A stretch of 64,000 nt of DNA, taken from Burkholderia contaminans (lineage in GTDB: Bacteria; Pseudomonadota; Gammaproteobacteria; Burkholderiales; Burkholderiaceae). A program made the position numbers and the translations under genes. The notes under the pieces are model-generated. The model was not told the DNA's origin and ran no database searches. It saw only the letters and a list, made by a program, of their open reading frames with translations. The stretch is from assembly GCF_029633825.1 (NCBI RefSeq), contig NZ_CP090640.1, positions 744,001-808,000 of the forward strand. The letters are read 5' to 3'. The first letter of the stretch is position 1, and each line of letters starts with the position of its first letter. Below, piece by piece: positions 1 to 8,740 of this stretch.

Positions 1-880
1 CGCGCTGGTACGCGTCATACAACGCCGCGAATACGGGGCCCGGCTTGCCGCCATGCACGGGCAGATCGTCGAGCGACGTGACGGGCAGCACTTCCTTCGT
101 GGCCGACGTGATCATGATTTCGTCGGCCGCGCGCAACTCCACTTCGCTGATCTCGCGTGCGACGAACGGGATCTTGCATTCGTCCGCCAGTTCCTCGATC
201 AGCGCGTAGCGGATCCCCTCGAGGATCTTGTTGCTGCGCGGCGGCGCGAGCAGCTCGCCGTTCTTCACGATCCACACGTTCGACGACGAGCCTTCCGTCA
301 GGTTGCCGTCGCGCAGTTGCAGCGTCTCGAACGCATCGCGTTCGGCCGCATGCTGCGCCATCAGCACGTTGCCGAGCAGCGAGATCGACTTGATGTCGCA
401 ATGCAGCCAGCGACGATCCTCGGCCGTCACGCAGCGCACACCCTTCGCGCGCTCTTCTTCCGACGGCAGGCGCAGCGGGCTCGTCATCATGAACACCGTC
501 GGCACCGCGTTCGCCGGGAACGCGTGGCCGCGCTTCGCGACACCGCGCGTCACCTGCAGGTAGACGAGCGCGTTGGCCGCTCCGAGCCCTTCGGCATTCG
601 CCGCGACGACGCGCTCGATCAGCGCACGCCAGCCCGCGTCGTCGTGCGGGCTCGCGATGCCGATCTTCTTCAGGCTGCGCTCGAGCCGCGCCAGATGCTG
701 CTCGATCCGGAACGGCACGTGCGCGCCGTCGTGCGCATAAACGGGGACAACTTCATACACGCCGTCGCCGAAGATGAACCCGCGGTCGAGCACCGGTACA
801 CGGGCTTCCGACAGCGGCACCATTTCCTCCTGCGACGATACGCTGAGGTAGACGATCGGTTCGAATTCGGCTTGGCTCAT
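1..880 (-). CDS. dat: D-amino-acid transaminase (partial, C-terminus outside window)
   Basis: PLP-dependent class IV (branched-chain/D-amino acid type) aminotransferase that interconverts D-alanine and 2-oxoacids, supplying D-glutamate or D-alanine for the cell wall in the cytoplasm. The N-terminus shows the family motif RGFIFGDGVYEVVPVY (about residues 33-48). The candidate PLP lysine is K164 in CDIKSISLLGN, and a conserved EGSSSN segment follows. Some 293 residues are visible and the frame runs off the left edge without a stop, so only the last residues or the stop are missing. The ATG at 880 lies 48 bp after the stop of the D-Ala-D-Ala carboxypeptidase gene on the same strand, so the two are probably co-transcribed, which fits a shared cell-wall role. 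Class IV enzymes are hard to tell apart: a branched-chain aminotransferase or aminodeoxychorismate lyase is possible but less likely from the motif and neighbour. Confidence 0.85.
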   Translation of the reverse strand, partial: MSQAEFEPIVYLSVSSQEEMVPLSEARVPVLDRGFIFGDGVYEVVPVYAHDGAHVPFRIEQHLARLERSLKKIGIASPHDDAGWRALIERVVAANAEGLGAANALVYLQVTRGVAKRGHAFPANAVPTVFMMTSPLRLPSEEERAKGVRCVTAEDRRWLHCDIKSISLLGNVLMAQHAAERDAFETLQLRDGNLTEGSSSNVWIVKNGELLAPPRSNKILEGIRYALIEELADECKIPFVAREISEVELRAADEIMITSATKEVLPVTSLDDLPVHGGKPGPVFAALYDAYQR

Positions 881-928
881 AGCGATGACAGATGGGGATG
901 AAGTCGTGAAAACAAAGGCCCGTCGTGC

Positions 929-2242
929 TTACTTCTTCTTGCTGAACATCAGCAGGATCGAGTCCCAGATACGCCCGAAGATACCCGCTTCCGGCACGGC
1001 CTGCAGTGCGACGACCGGGAATTCGGACAGCGTCTTGCCGTCGGCGACGATCTTCACGGTGCCGACCTGCTGGCCTTCCGCGAGCGGCGCGATCAGCGGC
1101 GCGTTGACGTCGACTTCCGTCTTGATCTTGTCGCCGAGGCCGCGCGGCACGGTCGCCCACTGGTCGCCCTTCACGCCGACCTGCACGGTGTTTTCCTTGC
1201 CCTTGTAGACGCGCGGCGTCGACATCGCCTGGCCGCCCTTGAACAGGCGCACCGAATCGAACGCGCTGTAGCCGTAGTTCAGCATCTTCATGCTGTCCTG
1301 CGTGCGGTCGCTTTCCTTCTGCTCGCCCATCATCACCGACACGAGACGGCGCTGGCCGTCCACGCCCGGAATCGCGCGCTTCGACGACGCGATCAGGCAA
1401 TAGCCGGCCGCCTGCGTGTGGCCCGTCTTCAGGCCGTCGACCGTCGGGTCGAGCCACAGCAGACGGTTGCGGTTGCCCTGGCGGATGTTGTTGTACTTGA
1501 ACTCCTTCTCCGAGAAGATGCCGTAGTACTGCGGAAAATCGCGGATCAGGTGCGCGGACAGCTTCGCGAGGTCGCCGGCCGTCGTGTAGTGGTTCGGGTC
1601 GGGCATGCCGTTCACGTCGGCGAAGTGCGTGCCCTTCATGCCGAGGCGCTGCGCCTCGTCGTTCATCAGCGTGACGAACTGCCCTTCGCTGCCGCCGACG
1701 AGTTCGGCCAGCGCGATCGCGGCGTCGTTGCCCGACTGGATGATCATCCCGTACACGAGGTCGTGCACGGACACCGGCTTGTTCGCCTCGATGAACATGC
1801 GCGACTCGTCGCGGCCGACGCGGCGCACGGCTTCGCTCGGCGTGACGATCTGCTCCATCGAGATCTTCTTCTTGTCGAGCGCCTCGAACACGAGGTACGC
1901 GGTCATCAGCTTCGTCAGCGACGCGGGCTCGACGCGTTCATCGGCATTGCCCGATGCGAGCACCGTGTTGCTGGTCGCATCGACGAGCACCCACGAGCGC
2001 GCATTCACGCCCGGCGGCGGCACCGCGCCCGGCATGTAGGTCGCGGGCGCGCCGGTGAACTGCTCGGTGGCGGCCGGCGCCGCATGCGCGGCCTTGGCCT
2101 TGGCGGCCGGCTTCGCCTCGGCGACGACGATCGTCGATGCGAGCGCGACGGGCAGCATCACGCCGAGCGCGACGTTGCGCGCGGCGGTGCCGAAGGCGAT
2201 GGAGGAAGCGAGGGACTTGAGGCCTTGGGGAGACAGACGCAT
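929..2242 (-). CDS. dacC: D-alanyl-D-alanine carboxypeptidase (PBP5/6 family)
   Basis: Low-molecular-mass penicillin-binding protein that removes the terminal D-Ala from peptidoglycan pentapeptides in the periplasm. All three serine-peptidase motifs are visible in the 437-residue product: S108-L-T-K111, S170-G-N172 and K272-T-G274. A hydrophobic signal segment (about residues 24-42, cleavage near AEAKPAAKAK) comes first, and the tail GRIWDSILLMFSKKK looks like the amphipathic membrane anchor of PBP5/6. I chose the ATG at 2242 because it gives a normal signal peptide; the frame is open further upstream but reads low-complexity sequence there. A perfect -10 hexamer (TATAAT, 2469-2474) and a large hairpin (2307-2350) lie upstream, which implies a structured leader of about 220 nt. 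The symbol dacC versus dacA cannot be settled from sequence alone. Confidence 0.93.
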   Translation of the reverse strand: MRLSPQGLKSLASSIAFGTAARNVALGVMLPVALASTIVVAEAKPAAKAKAAHAAPAATEQFTGAPATYMPGAVPPPGVNARSWVLVDATSNTVLASGNADERVEPASLTKLMTAYLVFEALDKKKISMEQIVTPSEAVRRVGRDESRMFIEANKPVSVHDLVYGMIIQSGNDAAIALAELVGGSEGQFVTLMNDEAQRLGMKGTHFADVNGMPDPNHYTTAGDLAKLSAHLIRDFPQYYGIFSEKEFKYNNIRQGNRNRLLWLDPTVDGLKTGHTQAAGYCLIASSKRAIPGVDGQRRLVSVMMGEQKESDRTQDSMKMLNYGYSAFDSVRLFKGGQAMSTPRVYKGKENTVQVGVKGDQWATVPRGLGDKIKTEVDVNAPLIAPLAEGQQVGTVKIVADGKTLSEFPVVALQAVPEAGIFGRIWDSILLMFSKKK

Positions 2243-2306
2243 GATCGATTCAGGCTGATGGCAGAAAGTGCGGTGCGAAACGCGCAGGGTTGAACGGCAA
2301 GGCGGC

Positions 2307-2350
2307 GGGCGTTTCGGGCACTCGCCCGACATCGTCGGGCGACGCGAAAC
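2307..2350 (-). promoter_or_regulatory. large two-part stem-loop in the dacC leader
   Basis: Outer arms GCGTTTCG (2307-2314) and CGAAACGC (2343-2350) are perfectly complementary. They enclose a second perfect stem, CGCCCGAC (2321-2328) with GTCGGGCG (2332-2339), and a 3-nt loop. Sixteen base pairs in all lie 65-108 nt upstream of the dacC ATG. There is no T-tract, so it is not an intrinsic terminator. Its role is unknown; mRNA stability or regulation is an inference. Confidence 0.5.
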
Positions 2351-2468
2351 GCGCCGGTTGGACTCGTGCGGACGCGTTCGGTTCGCGGCCGTCGCGAGCG
2401 GGCGGACAGGCGGCGAAACGAGCGCCGCAATGGGCCCAGCCGGGCCGCGGGCGACGCGGAATCCGGCC

Positions 2469-2474
2469 ATTATA
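2469..2474 (-). promoter_or_regulatory. putative -10 box of the dacC-dat unit
   Basis: Reading the minus strand gives a perfect TATAAT in an otherwise GC-rich stretch, about 227 bp upstream of the dacC start. No good -35 hexamer is seen at 16-18 bp (the best is CGAAAA), so the promoter call rests on the -10 box alone. Confidence 0.4.
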
Positions 2475-2729
2475 CGTGGGCGCGCAGGGCGTTTTCGCGA
2501 ACCTGGCGCCGGACGGTTGCACATCGGCATCGGGCGCGGGGTGGCGGCAAGTTGCCCGTCATCGCACGCGAAGGTGTGCGAAAGGCATGCGCAGGCGAGG
2601 TGGAAGCGGGGTGGCGCCGCACGGGGCGGCGCGATGACGCTTGGGGGAAGCGCGCCTCGGGCGAGGGCCGGAGGTCATGTGCAGGAAGCGACGCAGGCCG
2701 CCGGCGTCATGCCGGCAACCGCACACTGG

Positions 2730-3374
2730 CTAGCGCCATGCGTCGACGATGATGCGCTTGAGCACGTGCAGCTTGCGATGCAGGAAATGCTCGGCGCCGG
2801 GGATCACGACGACCGGCAGTTCCTGCGGCCGCGCCCAGTCGTACACGGACGCGATCGGCACCGTGTCGTCGGTTTCGCCGTGGATCACGAGCGTGTTCTC
2901 GGGCACGTCGGCCACCTGCCAGCGACTCGCGGCCGTGCCGACGAACACCATCCGTTCGATCGTCTCGCCCGCATCGCGCAGCCGCTTCGCGACGTGCGAC
3001 AGCACGAAGGTGCCGAACGAGAAGCCCGCGAGCACGAGCGGCAGGTCGGCATACGCGGGCTGCGCGCGCATGTGCGCGAGCACCGCGAGCAGGTCGTCGG
3101 CCTCGCCGGTGCCGTTGTCGTGCACGCCTTCGGTCGCGCCGACGCCGCGGAAGTTCGACCGGAACACGACGTAGTTCAGCTGCACGAGCGTGCGCGCGAG
3201 GGTTTGCGCGACCTTGTTGTCCATCGTGCCGCCGAACAGCGGATGCGGATGCGCGACGAGCGCGATGCCGCGCGGCGCGGCGCCGCTTTCGCGTACTGCG
3301 TCAGGGAGGTCGACGGCGATTTCGATCTGCCCGACCGGGCCCGCGATCAGCGACTTCTGCGTATGAACGTTCAT
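2730..3374 (-). CDS. alpha/beta hydrolase
   Basis: Cytoplasmic alpha/beta-hydrolase of 214 residues with no signal peptide. It resembles the small COG2945-type hydrolases. The nucleophile elbow is G117-F-S119-F-G121. A HPHPLFGGTMDNK segment (residues 42-54) resembles the oxyanion-hole loop of this subfamily, an acidic residue lies in HGETDDTVP (D169/D170), and the catalytic histidine is probably H196 in GAEHFLH. Substrate is unknown. It sits 13 bp downstream of the ferredoxin gene on the same strand, so the two are probably co-transcribed. Confidence 0.85.
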   Translation of the reverse strand: MNVHTQKSLIAGPVGQIEIAVDLPDAVRESGAAPRGIALVAHPHPLFGGTMDNKVAQTLARTLVQLNYVVFRSNFRGVGATEGVHDNGTGEADDLLAVLAHMRAQPAYADLPLVLAGFSFGTFVLSHVAKRLRDAGETIERMVFVGTAASRWQVADVPENTLVIHGETDDTVPIASVYDWARPQELPVVVIPGAEHFLHRKLHVLKRIIVDAWR

Positions 3375-3387
3375 TCGGCCGGCCCGC

Positions 3388-3705
3388 TCAGATCTTCAGG
3401 CGGTCGACGACCTTGCCGTCGCGCAGGTGCGACTCGACGATCTCGTCGATGTCGGCCTGGTCGACATACGTGTACCACGTGCCTTCCGGATACACGACCA
3501 TCACGGGCCCTTCCTCGCAGCGGTCGAGGCAGCCGGCCTTGTTGATGCGGACCTTGCCGGGCCCCGCGAGGCCGAGTTCCTTCACGCGCTTTTTCGCGTA
3601 TTCCTGCATGGTCTGCGCGTCGCATTGCGCGCAGCTCGGGCGTTCGGCGCCCGGTTCGCGCTGGTTCAGGCAGAAGAAGACGTGGTGCTGGTAGTAGGAA
3701 TCCAT
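3388..3705 (-). CDS. thioredoxin-like [2Fe-2S] ferredoxin
   Basis: Small 105-residue cytoplasmic protein with the cysteine pattern of thioredoxin-fold 2Fe-2S ferredoxins: C12-x12-C25 and C59-x3-C63 (KAGCLDRCEEGP). The electron-transfer partner is not evident. I chose the ATG at 3705 (MDSYYQHHVFFCLNQ), which matches the family N-terminus; a longer frame from 3771 adds a low-complexity leader. An 8-bp perfect inverted repeat lies 77-104 bp upstream. The hydrolase gene follows 13 bp downstream. Confidence 0.88.
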   Translation of the reverse strand: MDSYYQHHVFFCLNQREPGAERPSCAQCDAQTMQEYAKKRVKELGLAGPGKVRINKAGCLDRCEEGPVMVVYPEGTWYTYVDQADIDEIVESHLRDGKVVDRLKI

Positions 3706-3781
3706 GATGGTGACGAGCGGCCCGGCGCGAGGCCGTGCGGAAAGAGGAGCGGTTGTCGCTGCGCGGGGCAACGGGCGTGTC

Positions 3782-3809
3782 GTGTTCGGTGCCGATGGGT
3801 GCCGAACAC
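3782..3809. promoter_or_regulatory. inverted repeat upstream of the ferredoxin gene
   Basis: GTGTTCGG (3782-3789) and CCGAACAC (3802-3809) are perfect inverted arms separated by 12 bp, 77-104 bp upstream of the ferredoxin ATG on the minus strand. This could be an operator or a leader hairpin; I recognise no specific regulator consensus. Confidence 0.35.
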
Positions 3810-3891
3810 TGCACTCATGCCGAAGATTATAGCGAGCGGCACGCGCCGCTGCCTGCGATACCGCCGCGACCGCGGCGCCGCAGCCCTCGCG

Positions 3892-5043
3892 TCACCGGCG
3901 CAAGGCAGACGGCAGCCATGCATGCTCGACGCGCTGGCCGAGCCAGATCAGCGCCGCGTACGGCCAGATCCACGCGAGCCAGCGCGCGAGGCTGTTGAAG
4001 TGCACGTAGCGGCCCTGCCGCCAGCCCGACAGCGTGAAGTCGAAGAACGGATTGACCGGCAGCAGGTTCACGAGCGCCACGCCGGCCAGCAGCGCGAGCG
4101 CCGCGAGCATCGCGCGCCCGGTCGCCGGCACGTGCAGCGCGACAAGCGCGGCCGCGAAGCCGAGCTCGATCCCGAGCCGCGCGCCGGGCGTCGCCCACAC
4201 GACGACGAGGCCGGTGGCCGACTGCATGAACGTCGCGGCCGCCTTCAGCACGAGGGTCGCGGCGACGAGGGCGATCAGGAGCCGGATGCGCGGCGCACGC
4301 GGCCGCATCGCGAGCGACGCGATCGTCAGTGCGGCGAACAGCATCAACCCGCCGAGCGCGGCCTCCCATGCGGAATCGGACAGCCAGCCGTCGACGCGTT
4401 CGGGCCATTCGCCCACGCGCCATGCGGCCGGCAGCCACGCAAGCAGCGCGTCCTGCATCGACGCGTCGGCGCGCTCCCACAGCGCGGCCGGCCAGTCGCC
4501 GATGCCGAACAGGAACGGCGACGGGAACAGGATCGCGAACGGCCACAACCCGGCGAGCAGCAGCGGCGTCGCGCCGTCGTCCTCGAACCACGCGAAGCGC
4601 AGCCGGCGCAGCGCGCCGCGATCGAGCAGCGCACCGGTGGCCGGCGCGACGAGCGCGGCGCCCAGCAGCGCACCGAGCGCATTGGCCGCGAGATCGAGAT
4701 TCGACGCGACGCGCGTCGGCAGGTAGGTTTGCAGCGCTTCCATCGAGCCCGACAGCAGCACGCCGAGCCCGGCCGCGATCAGCGTCGCGGCCACGCCGCG
4801 CCAGCGCGGGTGCAGCGCGAGCACGGCGAGCGCGCCGAACGGCATGTAGCCGACTACGTTCGTGACGACGTCGAATGCGGTCACGTAGCGCTGCATCGGC
4901 GCGAACAGGTAGTCGAACGGCCTGATGCCGAGCGACACCCAGCCGTCGAACGGATACAGCGACGCGTAGACGACGAGCGCCGCGTAAGCGGCAAAGGCCC
5001 GCCGCGCGAGCGGCGATGCGCGAGGGGTGCCGGTCGCGCTCAT
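3892..5043 (-). CDS. VanZ-like family integral membrane protein
   Basis: A 383-residue polytopic membrane protein. The N-terminal half has the VanZ-family pattern: ALVVYASLYPFDGW, then a DVVTNVVGYMPFGALAVL helix with the conserved N and P-F-G residues, then SGSMEALQTYLPTRVASNLDL with the conserved E-x-LQ and D-L. The C-terminal half adds several more hydrophobic helices. Function is unknown beyond the family name (VanZ contributes to teicoplanin resistance in enterococci). The ATG at 5043 (MSATGTPRAS) follows the lipoprotein gene stop by 19 bp, so it may be the distal gene of that operon; longer in-frame starts would overlap the lipoprotein gene. Confidence 0.8.
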   Translation of the reverse strand: MSATGTPRASPLARRAFAAYAALVVYASLYPFDGWVSLGIRPFDYLFAPMQRYVTAFDVVTNVVGYMPFGALAVLALHPRWRGVAATLIAAGLGVLLSGSMEALQTYLPTRVASNLDLAANALGALLGAALVAPATGALLDRGALRRLRFAWFEDDGATPLLLAGLWPFAILFPSPFLFGIGDWPAALWERADASMQDALLAWLPAAWRVGEWPERVDGWLSDSAWEAALGGLMLFAALTIASLAMRPRAPRIRLLIALVAATLVLKAAATFMQSATGLVVVWATPGARLGIELGFAAALVALHVPATGRAMLAALALLAGVALVNLLPVNPFFDFTLSGWRQGRYVHFNSLARWLAWIWPYAALIWLGQRVEHAWLPSALRR

Positions 5044-5062
5044 CGCGGCTGCGCGGCACGCG

Positions 5063-5686
5063 TCACGGCGTGCCCGCGTACGCCTGCATGCCGACCCACG
5101 CGGCGATCTGCGACACGAGCTGATCGCTCGCCGTCGCGAGCGCGCGGGCGCCACCCGCCGCATCGGGCGTGCTCGACGGCGCTCGTGCAACGAACGTGCG
5201 CTGGCCGAGCACCTTGCCGTCCAGCATCAGCGTCGCGCGCGCGGTCACGGCGCCGTGGCTCTGCGACTGGCCGTCGAACACCTGTTCGAATTCGTTCAGG
5301 TCGACCTTGAGGGTCGGCGCGCGCACGCCGTCGGTGCCTTCGAGCACCGTGCCGCGCGACGACAGCGCGCCGCGCAGCCGCTGCGTGAGCAGCTGGGCGG
5401 GCGGCGCAGTCCAGCGGCTGTCGCGGTAGACGGCCACATGCTGTGCGTCCACATACGCGAGGCGGTAGGCGAACTTGTCGGAGTCGAGCGCGTCGGGCGC
5501 GGCGACGTCGAGCACCTTCAGCGCGGGCCCCGGGCCTGCGGACACGACCGATGTGGCCGGCCCGAGGTCGTAGCGCACATTCGACAGCACCGCGCTGTTG
5601 CCGGCGCAGCCGGCGGCGAGCGACAGCGTCAGCACGGCAAGCGCGGCCGCGGCGGGACGCAGCGCGCGGTCAAGGATTCGTGGCAT
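5063..5686 (-). CDS. ABC-type transport auxiliary lipoprotein (PqiC/DUF330-like)
   Basis: Predicted outer-membrane-facing lipoprotein that works with an MCE protein in phospholipid transport. The lipobox LSLAAGC places the lipidated cysteine at residue 27 of the chosen start. The remaining 180 residues contain the DUF330-like pattern YDLGPATS... and LLTQRLRGALSSRGTVL. The ATG at 5686 has AGGA seven bases upstream. Alternative starts are the ATG at 5701 and a GTG at 5728, the latter overlapping the MCE gene stop (GTGA). It is the fourth gene of the permease-ATPase-MCE-lipoprotein operon. Confidence 0.82.
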   Translation of the reverse strand: MPRILDRALRPAAAALAVLTLSLAAGCAGNSAVLSNVRYDLGPATSVVSAGPGPALKVLDVAAPDALDSDKFAYRLAYVDAQHVAVYRDSRWTAPPAQLLTQRLRGALSSRGTVLEGTDGVRAPTLKVDLNEFEQVFDGQSQSHGAVTARATLMLDGKVLGQRTFVARAPSSTPDAAGGARALATASDQLVSQIAAWVGMQAYAGTP

Positions 5687-5724
5687 GGCGTGTTCCTGCA
5701 TGATGTTTCCGGTTTCGATGGGTA

Positions 5725-6654
5725 TCACTGCCCGGCCGTCGCACCCGGCCAGACGAAGCCGGGCTCGCCGGGCCCCGGCGCCGCGCCGGGCGAACCGAAC
5801 AACAGACTGCGCGGATTGCGGCCAAGTTCACCGGCCACGTCCTTCAATTGCCGCGATGCGTCGCCGACGTTGCCGGCGAGCGCGTTGAAACGCGGCAGCG
5901 TGTCGTACTGCACGCGCGCGTTGAGGTCGTTCAGCGCGACGCCGACCTGCTCCGCGGCCGTGCCGGCCTTGTTCAGGTTCGACACGAGCGGCCCGTTCGG
6001 CTGCAGCAGCGTGTTCGCCGACGCCATTGCGCGGTTCACCTCGTGCATCGTCTCCGGCAACGCGGTGACCGCCGGGCCGAGCTGCTTCGTCAGCGTGGCG
6101 GCGCCATCGGCCGCGTGCTGCAGGCTCTCGGCGGTCGCGCGCAACTGCTCGCGCATCTCGGGCGACATCAGCGCATTCGCGCTCTTCGCGGCCAGTTCGA
6201 GCTGCCGCAGCAGCACATCGCCGCGCTCCTGGATCTGGTCGAACAGGCTCGGGCGCATCGGGATCTGCGCGATCGCCTTCGCCGACGACGGCAGCGGCGC
6301 GAGATCGCGGCCCGTGTCCTCGAGCTGCACGAACGCGATGCCCGTCACGCCCTGGAAGCCGAGGCTGCCGTAGGTCGACTGCGTGATCGGCGCGTCCTGG
6401 TCGACGAGGATCCGGATCCGGATCTGGCCCGGGTGCGAGCGATCGAAGCCGATCGACTGCACCTTGCCGACGTCGAGGCCGCGAAAGCGCACGGCCGCGT
6501 CCGGGAACAGCCCCGTCACGTTGGTGCGCGCGAGCAGGTCGTACGGCACGCGCACGGTGCGGTCGACGTTGAACCAGAAGACGGTGCCCGCGATCGCGAG
6601 CGTCAGCGCGATCGTGAACAGGCCGGCCCAGAACGCATGTGATTTGTTTTCCAT
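5725..6654 (-). CDS. MCE/MlaD-family substrate-binding protein of a lipid ABC transporter
   Basis: A 309-residue inner-membrane-anchored periplasmic protein. One transmembrane helix near residues 9-28 (GLFTIALTLAIAGTVFWFNV) is followed by a single MCE domain at about 35-120 (VTGLFPDAAVRFRGLDVGKV is the signature), then a helical region rich in A, L and Q (about 135-270) as in MCE proteins that form tunnels or needles. The Pro/Gly-rich end PGAAPGPGEPGF is typical. The ATG at 6654 follows the ATPase stop by 17 bp. The system presumably moves phospholipids or other lipids between the envelope membranes; direction and substrate cannot be read from sequence. Confidence 0.88.
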   Translation of the reverse strand: MENKSHAFWAGLFTIALTLAIAGTVFWFNVDRTVRVPYDLLARTNVTGLFPDAAVRFRGLDVGKVQSIGFDRSHPGQIRIRILVDQDAPITQSTYGSLGFQGVTGIAFVQLEDTGRDLAPLPSSAKAIAQIPMRPSLFDQIQERGDVLLRQLELAAKSANALMSPEMREQLRATAESLQHAADGAATLTKQLGPAVTALPETMHEVNRAMASANTLLQPNGPLVSNLNKAGTAAEQVGVALNDLNARVQYDTLPRFNALAGNVGDASRQLKDVAGELGRNPRSLLFGSPGAAPGPGEPGFVWPGATAGQ

Positions 6655-6671
6655 TCGCGGATTCCTTGCTC

Positions 6672-7586
6672 CTACAGCTCGACGCTCGACAGCGCCGGTT
6701 CGAGGGCCGCCTTCGGCAGCTTCGCGCGCCGCTCGGGCGGCAGCGCCTGCAATGCGCGGCGCCCGCGCAGCCCCAGGAAATATTCGTGGATGAACGGATG
6801 GTCGACGTTCGCGGCCTCCTCGACCGGCGCGGCGACCAGCACCTTGCGGTCGGCCAGCACCGCGACGCGTGTCGACAGCGCGACCATCGTGTCGAGATCG
6901 TGCGTCACCATCACGACGGTCAGCCCGAGCGTGCGGTGCAGCGTCGCGATCAGCTCGACGAATTCGTCCGACGCCTGCGGATCGAGGCCGGCCGTCGGCT
7001 CGTCGAGGAACAGCAGCTCGGGCTCGAGCGCGATCGCGCGCGCGATGCCCACCCGCTTGACCATCCCGCCCGACAGCGCGGCCGGCATCTTCGACGCATG
7101 CTTGCACGGCAGCCCGACCATCTCGAGCTTCAGCATCACGATGTCGTGCAGCAGGTCCGGCGGCACGCGGCCGAGCTCGCGCAGCGGCTGCGCGACGTTG
7201 TCGAATACCGTCATCGACGAGAACAGCGCGCCCTGCTGGAACAGCATCCCGGAGCGCGTGCGCATCATCCGCGCGCTCGCGTCGTCGATCGTCGCCGTAT
7301 CTTCGCCGAACACCTTGATCGTGCCCGACGTCGGCCGCTCGAGGCCGAGGATCTGCCGCACGAGCGTGGTCTTGCCGGAGCCCGAGCCGCCGACGATCGC
7401 CACGATCTCGCCGCGCCGCACGTCGAAGTCGAGCTTCTGGTGAATGATGTTGCGCCCGTAGCGCTTGGTCAGGTTGCGCACCTCGATCACGAGGTCGGCT
7501 GCATCGTCCGCCGCAGCCGGCCCGGCAGCGACCGCCCCGGCGCCGATGGCCGCGGCGTGCGCGGTCGTTTCGTTCGAAGCGTTCAT
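6672..7586 (-). CDS. ABC transporter ATP-binding protein (MlaF-like)
   Basis: Cytoplasmic ATPase of the MCE-type lipid transporter, 304 residues. Visible motifs: Walker A GGSGSGKTT (K72), signature LSGGMVKR (171-178), Walker B LLFLDEPTAG (191-200) and the H-loop MVTHDLDTM. An alanine-rich extension of about 30 residues precedes the ABC domain. The ATG at 7586 overlaps the permease stop as ATGA, indicating translational coupling. Confidence 0.93.
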   Translation of the reverse strand: MNASNETTAHAAAIGAGAVAAGPAAADDAADLVIEVRNLTKRYGRNIIHQKLDFDVRRGEIVAIVGGSGSGKTTLVRQILGLERPTSGTIKVFGEDTATIDDASARMMRTRSGMLFQQGALFSSMTVFDNVAQPLRELGRVPPDLLHDIVMLKLEMVGLPCKHASKMPAALSGGMVKRVGIARAIALEPELLFLDEPTAGLDPQASDEFVELIATLHRTLGLTVVMVTHDLDTMVALSTRVAVLADRKVLVAAPVEEAANVDHPFIHEYFLGLRGRRALQALPPERRAKLPKAALEPALSSVEL

Positions 7587-8707
7587 CCGAGCCCCACGTT
7601 CTGGAACAGGATCGCGAACACCGCGTCGGCGAGGATCACGACCGTGATCGACGACACGACCGACGTGGTCGTGCCTTCGCCGAGGCTCTGCGAGTTCGCC
7701 TTGATCCGGAAACCGAAATGGCAGGCGACCAGCGCGATCAGCATGCCGAACACGACGCCCTTGCCGACCCCGATGTACAGGTTCGCAATCGGCACGACGC
7801 CCGGCAGCGAGCGCACGAAATAGTTGACGTCGATGCCGAGTACGAGCTTCGCGGCGAGCGCGCCGCCCGTCAGCGCGATGATGTTGGTCCACATCACGAG
7901 CAGCGGCATCGCAATGCCGAGCGCGAGCACGCGCGGCAGGATCAACCGCAGCCCGTGCGGGATGCCCATCACGCGCATCGCGTCGAGTTCCTCGGTCACG
8001 CGCATCACGCCGATCTGCGCGGTGATCGCCGAGCCCGAGCGGCCCGCGACGAGAATCGCCGACAGCACCGGGCCGAGCTCGCGGATCACCGACAGCCCGA
8101 GGATGTTCACGATGTAGCGGTTCGCGCCGAACATCTGCAGCTGCTGCGCGGACAGGTAGCTGAGCACGATGCCGATCAGGAACGCGACGAGCGCGGTGAT
8201 CGGCAGCGCCTGCGCGCCGGCGCTGTAGATGTTCGCCGAGGTTTCCTTCCACGGCATCGTCTTCGGGCGGCGCAGCACCGACAGCGCATCGAGAATCACG
8301 AGGCCGAACATCGCGATGCCGCCCTGCAGGTGTTCGCCGAACGCGAAGATCGCCTGGCCGAGCCGCGTGACGGGATCGAACCGCACGATGCGCTCGGGCG
8401 CCTCGCGCTGGCTGTCGAGCCGCTCGATACGCTCGAAGATCGTGCGCTGCGTGGCGCTCAGCGCGACGCCGGCCGGCAGCTTGCGGCCCCAAACGCGCCA
8501 CAGCGCCTGGCCGCCGACGTGGTCGAGCCGCTCGATGCCGGACAGATCCCATTCGCTCACGCGCCCGGACGCGATGCTCGCGATGCGGCGCGCCACCGCG
8601 CCGCGATTGCGTGCAAGCGCGAGCGCGGTCCACTGACCGGTCAGGCGCACCGTCTGGCCCTGGCCGCCGGCGTCGACCGACAGGCCGGGAGGAGTCTCGA
8701 AGTCCAA
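7583..8707 (-). CDS. MlaE-family ABC permease with N-terminal STAS-like domain
   Basis: Inner-membrane permease of the lipid transporter, 374 residues. Residues 1-110 form a STAS-like domain (VRLTGQWTALALARN, WDLSGIERLDHVGGQALW), equivalent to a fused MlaB. Residues 130-374 form the MlaE domain with several helices and the family segment VIRELGPVLSAILVAGRSGSA, followed by GVMRVTEELDAMRVMGI. It is the first gene of the four-gene operon. A TACAAT -10-like box lies 34-39 bp upstream (8741-8746, minus). Confidence 0.92.
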   Translation of the reverse strand: MDFETPPGLSVDAGGQGQTVRLTGQWTALALARNRGAVARRIASIASGRVSEWDLSGIERLDHVGGQALWRVWGRKLPAGVALSATQRTIFERIERLDSQREAPERIVRFDPVTRLGQAIFAFGEHLQGGIAMFGLVILDALSVLRRPKTMPWKETSANIYSAGAQALPITALVAFLIGIVLSYLSAQQLQMFGANRYIVNILGLSVIRELGPVLSAILVAGRSGSAITAQIGVMRVTEELDAMRVMGIPHGLRLILPRVLALGIAMPLLVMWTNIIALTGGALAAKLVLGIDVNYFVRSLPGVVPIANLYIGVGKGVVFGMLIALVACHFGFRIKANSQSLGEGTTTSVVSSITVVILADAVFAILFQNVGLG

Positions 8708-8740
8708 GGGCAGGTTGTTTGCAAAAAGGTGACAGCGGCC

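Larger units (their letters stand above)
2243..2729. other. intergenic region: dacC promoter and leader
   Basis: No convincing gene is present. The stretch holds the minus-strand leader of the carboxypeptidase gene, with a -10 box at 2469-2474 and a strong stem-loop at 2307-2350, followed by GC-rich sequence that reaches the stop of the next minus-strand gene at 2730. Open frames on both strands here have arginine-rich, low-complexity translations. Confidence 0.6.
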
